NCBI GenBank assembly: GCA_022818135.1
Contig: JAFMSR010000009.1
Span: forward strand, 21,359,159-21,423,158
DNA length: 64,000 nucleotides
Reading direction: 5' to 3'
Source of the DNA: Saxidomus purpurata
Lineage: Eukaryota; Mollusca; Bivalvia; Venerida; Veneridae
Part shown: positions 12,801-24,800 of the stretch, one piece after another
How the letters are laid out: the number at the start of each line of letters is the position of its first letter
How positions within the stretch are numbered: position 1 is the stretch's first letter
Program-made: the position numbers and the translations under genes
Notes under the pieces: generated by a model
Seen by the model: the letters and a program-made list of their open reading frames with translations, nothing else
Told to the model about the DNA's origin: nothing
The model's database searches: none

Positions 12801-15800
12801 ATATTACTTTCTTCCAAATACATGTTTCATTTGTACTACTGACTACTCTATTCTTGGAAGTCTCCGACATGAAAAAGTAGCAGATATACGTGGTATAAAA
12901 TAACAAACATGTCATTTTAGTAATTAAATTCTTATTCCAGGGAGATAACCGCGTACGAACGAAAACTATCCTATAGCTGAAATCCGAAAAGAGCTCTTTT
13001 CGCAAAAAGAGAATTTCACATACAAAAAGAGGACTTTTTGATTTAATTACAATTATATGTTAATTGATAAAACAGTCAATCCATTTGAGTTGTAGGTTGG
13101 TGTAACGTAAAATAACGACAATCTTTAAACGCATGACCTTGAAGTGGAAGTTTATATGTTTTCCTACTACCTCAAATGTCATTCAACCGGGAGCGAAAGC
13201 AGTTTTAGCTGGTACGAAAAGAAGATCTTCCCAGGAATACCCAACTCCCAGCTGGCTGGTTATTCGAAGGTAGCTGGGTATTCTTTTTTTGATTTTCGAA
13301 TACCCAACTCCCAGCTGACTGGGTATTCGAAATAAGCTAGGTATTCGCCTTACGTGTAGCGATTACCCAACTCACAGCTGTCTGGGTATTTGAATGTAGC
13401 TGGGTATTCGCTTTACTTTTTGCGAATACCCAACTACCAGTTGGCTGGGTATTCTAATCTAGCTGGATATTGGCTTTACTCTTTGCGAATATCCAACTCC
13501 CAGTTAACTGGTTATTCGAAGCTTACTGGGTAATGCCTAGACTGGCATCAGTCGTTAGAGTCCTCATGTTTTATCTGAACATTTTACAACATCTCCACAA
13601 TTTCTCCTTCCCTTGACTCTCCCAATCTTAATGAAAATTGTTTCAGAATGTGTGGTTTGATTGCTTCTAGGACGATGTAATAACTATGTCACGATGAGTG
13701 AAAAACTGTGCATGAGCTTTGATTCAGACAAATTTTTGATAGAGATATTTTCTTAAAAGAGAAAAAGGCTTCAAGAAAAAAAAGGCCTCTCAATCTCAAC
13801 AGACTTTTATAAGTCTAGGTAATTCCCTTAACTTATGCAAAAACGCAACTAATGGCTAGCTGGATATTCAAATCTAGCTTGTATTGAATACCCAATAACC
13901 AATCCCATCTTCTAGCTAACTTCACTGACCTGCATGATAACGCGGTATTTGAGTGACTGTTACGCGAAATATTTTGTCTGTCCGTCCGTACGTCCGTCCG
14001 TCCGTCCGTATAATTCAGTTCCTGCAACAAACAGAAAGTACAAACATTGATTGTATGTCGTCGCTAAGTATTAGGTGGTAATTTAAAAATTATATAATTT
14101 TAAACTGTATAAAATGAGAAGGGTGATTTTGTAGAATGAAATTTCAGCTGTGGCCAGGCGCAATGAACAAATTGAACAACTTGATATATATCTATGTGTT
14201 TTATAGGAAAAAATGATACTGTGGACTTCAATATTCTGCCTTTGTGACTAGTGCAGATCATGATCTGTTTGCCATTTCGCGACAATGCCCTTTGTTACTA
14301 GCATTACAAAAAAAGGTGTGCGCCGAGAGTTGCTGTTTGTGAAGAACATTCGCTTTGATGCTTTTGAGCAGTGTCCAGTGTCAAATGCAATACTAAGAGA
14401 GTACTTTATTACCAAGAAAGTCGCACTGTATAGTACAGATAGTACGGGTGATGGGAATTGTTTACTCAGTGCCGTGCCTACTTGTGTCGCTGACAAAGGG
14501 GATAATTCAACGCCAGTCAAACAATTACGTCAGCCACCCAATGTGACATTTTTACATACAGCACACCGACTCAATAAATCTATGTATTCAACTGATCAGA
14601 TTTTCTTTTAGTTAGGGGACTAGAGCGGGCCATGATCAGAGCGCCTCCCAGTGGTGTGGCCTAGGTGCAGATGTATAGTACTATACCAGTATTGAAAATA
14701 TTTATATCTTTAGCAATAAAGTGTTTACAGATGGACGGACGGTGACTGGCTGACTGACTTTCGTCATTTTTCCTTATACAACATAATTCTATTTCAAATG
14801 AGTCAAAACATCTGTTACAATTCGAAAATTGTGACACACACGTTAATATGTGTTTATTTATCCATTTTATTCACCGGTAACAGAATAATAATCTCTTTTC
14901 GAATTTGAAATTTTCTTTTTGCGAAAAGAGCTCTTTTCGGATTTTAGAATAAGCTCTATTAAAGCGCCATCTGGTATCATAATATGACCTACCGTATTCG
15001 TGTTAATGCCATTCTTGTTAGTGCATACTTGGTTCGTCTTAATTCTTGACCACAAATGCTTTCTACCATAGTTTCACTTAATATTATCACGAAAGCCCTT
15101 ATTTATCAACAGAATATGCATAAACAAGAAGAATGTAGCATTTTAATAAAAAACCAAAAATACACATGGGAAGATAATTACATGCAAGGTATCGGTAAAT
15201 AAGACAGATGAGGATGCAACATTCATGAATATAATATTGAAGGTAAAGAAGTAAGATGAATGAAATCATAATGTCAACATAGAAGTAATCAACACAAACA
15301 TACACTACTAAATAACAAGTATATAACATGCATGTGGAAGAAAGAAACATGAAATAAGCATCATACAACATGCACTCGTAAGAATGACACATGAGATGTC
15401 ACATGCATGTAAGATGTAAGAAAGAAGACAAATGAGCATGTAGTGTTCATTAATAAGAATGTCATCTAGACCAATAGACTTATGGCGGTGATTCCCTTCC
15501 ATAATTACCGTAACATCGTCTCAATGCAATGCCTTTTTGAAATTTCAGTTGTGTCTCTTCTATCGATTCTTCTGAGACAGGCATACGGGTTCTGGTAAAG
15601 TTTCATCTCATAAAGTTCAGAATCAAACAACTGATCCGAAGTGTTGAAATCTTAAACATTGAATACAATAAAAAGTTGTTTATGAGGATCGATATGCTCC
15701 TGCTTTGGTTAAATTATTTTGACTGTTTTATTTTTCATATAATACATCGTTTTATAAATGAACGTTTACATAAAGAGATAATTTTCAAGGCCGTTGAAAT

Positions 15801-18800
15801 GTTACATGTGTATGTCAATTCATATGTTTGACAATATAACGATACAATTTTGGATTCTTAGAAAGCATTCAAGTTTTTGATATTATTGCAAGAGAAGTTG
15901 TATGAGCAAATCGCTGATTATGTCAGGGTAAACTGTGAATTAAAACTGAACTGTATATTTGACTTGGAAAAGATCATTATAATATATGATCGATCCAATC
16001 TCTATTCCTTAAAAGTAGGAATATATCATCCGCTGTTAGCAAAGAAATCTAATGATTTGTACCCGATGGCCTCTTCTCATCGTATATTTCTAAACATTCC
16101 TTTGGAGATCTACAGGTGACAAAAGGCAGAAGTTTTAAAACAAGCACTTCTTTTCCAATTGTTGCGTCCTGTAAAACAAGAGCGATTTAATAATAAATTG
16201 ACACCTATACGCAACAACTATCACACTAATTTGACAAAACAAATGTAGACTATTTATTACTGTTTGACATGTTGTTAATATCTTGTAACTCTGTTATATC
16301 ACAAAGGTATGTAGTATAGATTTCTTTAAATAATTCGAATGTTGTTTTTTTACTTCGACAATGGACCACGACCTAAAATAGTGTGTGTATATTTAGACAT
16401 GTCCATAGACTGTAATTCATAAAAATTAGATAATAATTGAGTGAGTTTATTTATTTGTTGTGTTGATTGTTTATGTAACAAAGACAATACGAAACTAAAT
16501 AAATTTGATTCAATTTTATATTTTGCTTTTTCTCCTTACAGCTCTTTCCATTGTCTCGATCAGATATAAATCCCTTGGTATTTTTCTCCAGACGTATCCA
16601 GATCGGTCAGTCAGTTGACCAAGTATCACCAAGTTGAACAACAGATAGTCTATTCCGTATAGTACCTTAATTGCAAAAGTGAGCGATGTAAATAAATTCT
16701 ATACTGAAAGGAAGTGCAATTACACTCAGAACAACATGATAGTTTACAGGAAGCAAAATATATCTAATACAGCTTTCAATCCTCTGTTTGATGGTACTTG
16801 ATGGGCAGAAAATGTATATAGTCAAATCATATCCGATTCATTTCATGGCAACAGGCAACCTTTTACCGATAAATATCACAATTGGGTTACATATCAACAC
16901 ATATTTATTTCAAAAGTTTTAATAATCGCTGTTGCAATAATAGACTTCGATAATTTGAAATGGCAAGCATTTGTACTTTTGATTTTGTGTGTCAAAAATG
17001 TCATTTTTGTGATCCCTTTAATTGGTTTTAACTAAATAATGAAAGAAATGTCCAAAAGCCTCTTTCCCTTCATATCGGCCAAATCTGAGCTTGTTTCAAT
17101 TCTTTTTTTTTTCGTGTTGGCCCTATGATTAACATACATTTCTATTGGAATGTAATGTTTAAAGGAAGCACAAACCTCGTTTGTCACATCAATGTGAAAA
17201 ATTCTTGCATTTAAGCTTTCAGGTTCTTCCGCATACGGAAGTAGATGGCCTGTCACATAATTAATATCGACATCTCTTCTGTGCAGTGGCAAGGACACGC
17301 TCAATGACACTGTCGATCTTGCAATGTGATGCAGTTCCTGGTCTTTTCTTTTCATGTAAAGAGTTTTTCCAACACCACTTCTTGTAGAACGTACAACGCG
17401 TACGGTTGATCTGAAAAATAAATTCCATATAGATGTACAAACCATAGAAAACCAAAGCTGGTTTTACATCAGCATCCGTTCAATCTAAGAAAGAAATACT
17501 TTTTTTAAAGAATGCATTGTGATAACATCACTAATTTACGGTCATTTGGTGTTTTTATTAACAAACACATGAAAAAACATACCGTTGAAAGTCAATTGTT
17601 GCAGCATGTAAGCAACTGTCTGATTCACTGCTGTCTATCTGCAGCTTCATTGCAAGATTTGAACACAGACTTTCTTCATCCATCAGGAACATAGTTCTTC
17701 TATATTTATCTAATGCTGATATGATGACAGATCTATTTTCGCTTCTACATCCACACAGAAAGACCAAATGGTACTTTGCTAAAAGAGAAAAGTAAATGTT
17801 TTAGGTACACAATGTTAATCTAGTTCTTTACGATACACACAATTGTGAATTGCGCTTGTAAATCTGCATTGCAAAACTACCACTTTTAAACACTGTGTGG
17901 CGGCGGACATATCGATGTAAACTGAATATGCTACAATCTATTTTTTTAATCCAAACGAGGTAATGGGAAGACATTCAATTTTTATGAGAGACCGAAATCA
18001 CATACAGGTTAGGTGGGAGAGTCAAATTGTGCAGCATTGCCGCATTCAGAAATCGCTAAACAACTTAAAGGTATTTTAACTTTTAATGGGTGTATTTTTA
18101 AAGAATGTTTGAACATAGTCATCATTCTTCATGTAGATCTATAGTTCATAGTTTGTAATGATTATGGTAATTGTCTTACAGCATATTTGAATAAGGATGT
18201 AGAACATCACAGCGTTATATAAAATTGAAAAAAGCCCTACAGTTAAACCGAGGTATTCAATTTCATTGAAATACATATTATGGAACAACACATTCGAAGG
18301 TATGGGAGCAGATCATTATCAAAGTCGAAGTCCTCTATTATGGATAACGGTAACTTTTATAATATACAGTGTATTAAAATGATACACAGTTATTATCCCA
18401 AAGGTCAAGCTAATTGTTTAAGTTACTGATACCAGAAAATATACATTGTGTTAGATATTTCGGTTTAATTACATAACATTAGTGATATATAAAGATAAAT
18501 TTGATATTGCAATGAATACACATATTTACTCTTTAAACTTTTCAATGATCTAACAGATATACAATGATATTGTCTTAGACTGCTATCTCATTATGATGAA
18601 GACAGGATGTGTTAAACGCTTTTACAAATTAATAATGTATAACTGAATAATTCATGAATAGCACAAACATCAAACATATTAATGTTTATAGCATTTTTTA
18701 TCTTGGTTTGGCAGTACATCTTCTATCTCACCTGACTTGTCCGATTTTTGTTGATACTTAAGCAGACGTTGTTCTATTCCTTCACAAATGGAAAAGCTCA

Positions 18801-21800
18801 TTCGATCTGCATTGACAATACAGTGCAGCTTTCCACCGGCATTGAAAATTGCTCGTCTTAGGAAAATGTCGACCTTATTTTAAAATTAAAACATTTCATA
18901 ATTTTTTTTATTAACACAGTTTTAACTTAAATCACGTTTAAAACTTAAGAATGATGTATTATAATAAAGGATCATCATTCCGTATTAATTCATTTTCGGA
19001 CACAACATTATCTGCTAAAATTTCAAGCATGTAAACAAAAAAGAAAACAATGAATGTGTATGTAACTCTGAACACATTTAGATGTAATGCATTGTAGTTT
19101 TTAAATTTACGTTGACTTAGTAACATTTTAACCATACTTGTTCTAAAGTTGTTTCTTCAGAGCATGTCAACACTTCATCTGGTTGTGGTAAAGGTTGTTC
19201 AACGTCACAGATGTAAAGTGACAATATCTGATTCCATATCTCTTCTGTAAAACGAGCAAAAATAAAATATGCTATTAAAACATGCATCCGCAAGTAATGA
19301 GATAGTTTGACTATATGAATCGATATACCAACCATTCATGTTTTGTATTTCTCGTGTTCTTTACACGATAGTATTCATAATCGATTTATTCTTACATGGA
19401 ATGAACTAAAACACACTAAATCTGCTGCAAATACATCCTCTCTAATGAGGGCATTACACGAAGTGTTCAAACTTAAAATTTCTATTTCAAGTAACAGTAA
19501 CCTTGATTTGATCCCCAGAGTCCCAAATGCCATTTAAGTTCAAATTTCAATACAAGCCACAAACTTTCATGGCAATATCTCATTCCCAGTACTACTAACT
19601 GGCTGGAAACTGTTTTTTCTTCACTTTTTAGTAACAGCGACTTGAACTTAAGCCATGAGGCGGCAAAAGCAATCGAAAGCAATATCTTACAATGGGTTAC
19701 CTACGTTTATGTTACCAATGTTCATGGCAGTTACACATTCCCAATACGAGCCCATTTTCTACTTTTAATAACAGCTACCTACATATAAATGCTCTGTTTT
19801 TCTTTCGAATTTTAGTTACAGCGACTTTGATCTTAACCCTTTGGACAACAAAGGCAATCAAAAGATATATCTGACTATAAGTTACCTAAGTACCAATTTA
19901 CATGGCAGTAACACATTCCCAATACGAGTTCTTGGCCGGAAACCACTTTCTACATTGATAACAGCGACTTCAACGTTTCCGAAGACATATCGTTATGGGC
20001 ATAGTATCTGAAGCTTTAAGTAGGTAATGACTAAACTGTTAAACAGTTTGCTAAGGGTTGCATATATTTACATTTAAAGCCATACTCTCCTTTCGTAGTT
20101 TGCTATGAAGCACTGTATACAATGTTGTATTATCGATGGCCTACACAACAGGATAGTTTACTTACCATTAGGGCAAACAATAAGATTTGGTGATGTATCC
20201 GAATATCCTTTAGGAAGTGAGCGACTAAACCTGCGTTCATCTGTGAAATTAAAAGTGCTATTATCATCATTTTAGACGTTTAATTCATTTATAAACTGTT
20301 AAAATTCAATGAAAAATTGATATGTTTTATAAACTTTTAATTGTTAGTTATTATGCTTTAAGCACATTGAAATGAATAAGTATATCACCCACAAATAAAA
20401 CCTTCAATTAATTGTAATTCGGAAATGCAATTATTATTAAAGAGATAATCGATGTATCTCAACGAAACAAGTTGATAAAAACAAAACGTACAAAAAAATG
20501 TAAATGCACTTCTACACAGTTCACCAACGAGACATAAACATTATGATCACTACCTTTCGTTGAAAGATGACGAAGAAGTACACCTAAGTGGTTAAGGCTT
20601 ATGAAACCTTTGATATGTGTTGAGATGGAGCATAGGAAATGGTTCCAAATCTCGTCTAGTTTTGATAGCATAGCCTCATATCGGTCAAACTGACTGTAAT
20701 TGTAAAAATATTTTCAAGTGATGAAACTAGAACCCGATAAAAAAAATGCTTACAAAACAGACGTAAAATGCTTGGATGTCACAAATTGCTAGTTTAAGCG
20801 AAATCATGTAAATATATTTTAATCTTCATTATGATAATTGCTTAAATGGGAACAGCTTTGTAAAATATTGCAAAAATGACTTCTATGCATTTAAATCAAT
20901 ATGTAGTTGGTACTTCAAAATTATTAAAATAACGTTGTAAAAATCCAAATTTAGGTAGAAAATCAGGGGGTGGGATGAATACTACGTAAATTTAAAGTTT
21001 AAATTCTTTTTTAAGTAAGTGGGTTTTTGTCAAGAAGGCAGGAAAAGATTGACTATATCTCAAAGTAAACACGTATTAAAACGGGCAATTACTCTGAGTA
21101 CCTAAGCGAGTCATGACGAAAGTTGCACGTGTGCCGCATTATTAAGCTAAGGTGTAATTATTTAAAGCGTCGTGTTATTTTATTAATTGGTTCCTTAGTT
21201 ATGGCTCCGGACGGACGGACGGACGGACTACGCCAAAACAATATTCCCCGCCTTTGGCTAGAGATAACAATTTCAAACCATGTAGATCATTTGCCCTTAA
21301 GTATATTATTGACAACAGAAATAAATAAGATTCAAAGCATAAAAAATGTAAATACTGTTTTACAAAAATGAAACGAGTGGCCAATATAATCGTCCATGGC
21401 ACTTGACCTATGAAGCTGTGATCTCAAAAGTAGTACTGGTAACTGGTCAAGACAAAAACCAGTTTGTAGTTGGAAGAATATAAGCCTTATGGTTTTCCAG
21501 TTATTGAACATAATATATGTAGCCTTGACCGTTGACTAAGTGATCTAAATATCAAAGAGGTCACCTTCTAGTTTAGATAGACTTTTCTCTAAAGATAATA
21601 TGCTCAATACTTCTCAAGTTATTGAACATAATAGGCTAAACCTTGTTATCCCATTAATATTTATACCGGTGCATAATATGATCAAACTTCGTACATGGCC
21701 GCCAAACATATGCTTTGTTTCAGACAAGAATATTTATAAAGTCTTTAACTGTATGTTCAGATAAACGACCCCTAGGGCGTAGTCAATGTCGACCCAGGGA

Positions 21801-24800
21801 CATGCCATTAACTAGACAAGGTTACATACCAAAATCTACGCTTTTAACCTTGTGGTTTTGGAGAATATTTTTTGATTTAGTTTCTATATAAATCTATGTA
21901 ATACAAGTGAATCCTCGGGCATGTTTATTATTAATCCTAGGGGCATGATTTGGACTAACTGTAAAGAGGTCTACTAGACAAAGCTACATAATAAATATGT
22001 AAGCGCTAGACCTTGTGCATTTGTAGTAGATGTTTAAAGTTGTTCCTATATATTATTTTATTACCCTTCCATGAAATTTGCAGTCTTCTGATTGGTCAAC
22101 GATCCGTAAATAGATATTGATATTTACGGGCAAGCCGGTAATATACACTTAACATAACCCCGTTACTGTACCCAATGCTAAACGTGAGCTTGTTCGCCGC
22201 GTACAGTACGTCAATGTATAAGTCCGTGCTAGTTTGTGACGTCAAACAGTGACATTGAGGTATCTTAAGGGAATTTGAAGGTATGCTTACGTTCAGCCGT
22301 TAAATAAATGAAACATAAACAGAATATTTCAATAATTAAGAAAGGGAAGGGTTTTAAAATTGTTATTCGTTTTTGATGTGATATATGGGGATATATTACC
22401 GGTCTCGACATAATGTTACCCTCGCCTAACGGCTCAGGTAATATGTGGCATGGAATGCTATTATGGGGCTTCTGGCCAAAAATATTGATTTTCATGTTTT
22501 TGCATTTTTAAAATCTATGTTATCTCTGAAGTAAAACCTGAAAATATGAGAGTCAAATCTTGAAAATTGGCAAAGTTATGCCAGATTTTGTGTTTATATT
22601 CATGAACAAACCTGTAACATCTTAATGTCACTTTTGAATCCTTTGTCTTCCATCCATGTAGGTAAAAGAGTACCCTATTGTGGATAGCAAATAGAACACA
22701 GAAACATATAATTGAGCACTTCTTCTTTATTGTATGTCATTAATTATTTTAAAGGTAACTTCTTACAAACCAAACATGTATATATAGTTCTGTTGCCTAG
22801 CAACTGTGGAATATTTCATTTTTTTTTCTAACCACCGAATATATATTTACTGGAATTGAAAAAGAATTATCACAAAACAGAATTTTGTTTGCAAATAAAT
22901 TGAAAACACTGTCTATTAAAACATTCTGGAAATTTTCAATGCAAAATGTGCAGGTATTCTGAAGATACAATACTTTTCATAGAAAGAATGCAAAGAAATA
23001 TATTTTACCAACAGACGGCATTTCTTTCAGTATTCACAGCACATAAGGAGCTTGCTTTATATTATTCAACAAGCTATAAACAAGTTGTTTTCTTTGCAAA
23101 CATGACTTCATAAAATTAAATGATGATTACTGCATAAGGCAATCAACACAGAAGTTACAGATATAATTATGTTGCCTAGCGACCAAAGAATAATTCACAA
23201 AATTTGAGTTTTAAAGGTACTAATGTTTTGAATCTGACTGAAATACTGGTATCAATAAGAACAATAAGATGAATAGGTAGCCAGATATGTAACTATTCAG
23301 TCATGAGAATTTAAGTTGCATTTTAGTTATATTAAGAGATTTATATTTATCAGACAGAGTAGTTCATGTGCAAAATTCCTGGTAAATTAGCAACCGGCTC
23401 TAAATCATGTGGACAGTAAGTCAAATAAGTCAAAATTATTCTACTTATCTCAATAAACATATAATATTGGAACACCAGCTGTAACATATACATGAATGAT
23501 TCCAGCATAAATGTTTAAAAATAAACTTCCATTTTCAAGTTTGTTGCCTAGCAACTACAGAATACTTTTATGGTTTATTCTTGTTTTCTTAGTTCTCTAG
23601 CCTAGATTGCAAAGAAAACTATTTTGAAAAATGTAAATTAAATTCATTTCATTCATAAGCAAAACAATGTCTTTTTAAAGGAATTAGTATTGAAAGTGTC
23701 CATTTATAATCAGAAAACACTAATTCTTATAGAAACAGAACAATACAAGTAAAGTTAAAAAAAACCTTTACTTCAAACTGTGATGGAACACTTGGTTTTG
23801 GATAGACAATATTTTGTCCATGTTACACTTAAAAAAACAACTGACAAAATCTGCTAAAACAGATACCACTGACTTATTGCATTAACACTCCACAAACAAT
23901 TTCAGGCGTTACATCTTATTTAGGGATTTGCTTTAATTTACTTTTACAATTAAAGTTTGAACTCTTCAGAATTTATATAATACTTTCAGGTGTTTATACC
24001 TGGCTCAGTTTAACTGACAAAAAATTGTACAATTTTAGTAACTGGTTGACAAGTTTAAAATGGTTTTCAAAAATGACTTCCAACTTTAAAAAACACTTTC
24101 ACAATCCTCTATAAATGTATGGTATATTGTTGAAACCTAGGGATTAATGTCACACAGTATCTGTTATTTGTCCCATAGTTTGTCCAATTCCTCCAATTCA
24201 CTAAATACACAAAGAGTCAATCTGGGGCAATTTTTGTGTGCCCTGCCACAGACATACTCCACATAATTCTCTCATGTACACCTGAAATTTAAAACATTCC
24301 CGAGTTACATGCAAGATTATATTTAATTGCATTTTGATCAAATAAAATACTGCTTTTAATTGATATTTAGAAACAAAGTTTAACAATATTCTAATTTCTT
24401 CAAATAAACGGTTTTGTATATTTGCACTATACATTTACAACACACATCTTTAGTTTGACTTCAATGTTGAATGGACTAGCTGATTCTGTTACAGAACAGC
24501 TACAGATGAAAAATGTAAGGTGAAATTATTAAGAAATAGCAACAGAGTGTTTTAAAATATGAACATGTTTCTTAGATTTCTGTGAGGAAGCTAACTGGTT
24601 AACTTTCAAAACTTGGTTGTTGAGTCAGTTTGACAAAACTATGCCATCACTAAAAACAAAACTCAGGTTCATAACATTTAAAGAACGGGTAACTCTGTGA
24701 GCAAGTTAGAACTTAAAGTGATTACTCTGACTACCCATGGAGTTTAATCAGTCTACTGTCTGCTATTCAGTTCTCTTTCCATTTTCATCATATAATCCCA

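Larger units (their letters stand above)
12466..15503. mobile_element. 3,038-bp transposon with about 180-bp terminal inverted repeats
   Basis: The left end (12466-12645) and the right end (15324-15503, reverse complement) match over about 180 bp with fewer than ten differences. Both begin TATGGAAGGGAATCACCGCC. The 6-bp ATTACC flanks it at 12460-12465 and 15504-15509, a clear target duplication. It sits in intron 32 of the RNF213-like gene. I saw no intact transposase. It contains an OTU-like ORF, a palindromic array and an inner inverted-repeat pair. The superfamily is not assigned. Confidence 0.88.
15651..17175. other. Introns 29-31, no further feature
   Basis: Apart from exons 30 and 31 the sequence is AT-rich with no repeat structure I could define. 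Confidence 0.5.

Noticed and set aside
13234..13535. CRISPR-like array
   Set aside because: The units are imperfect palindromes with no unique spacers and lie within a eukaryotic transposon.
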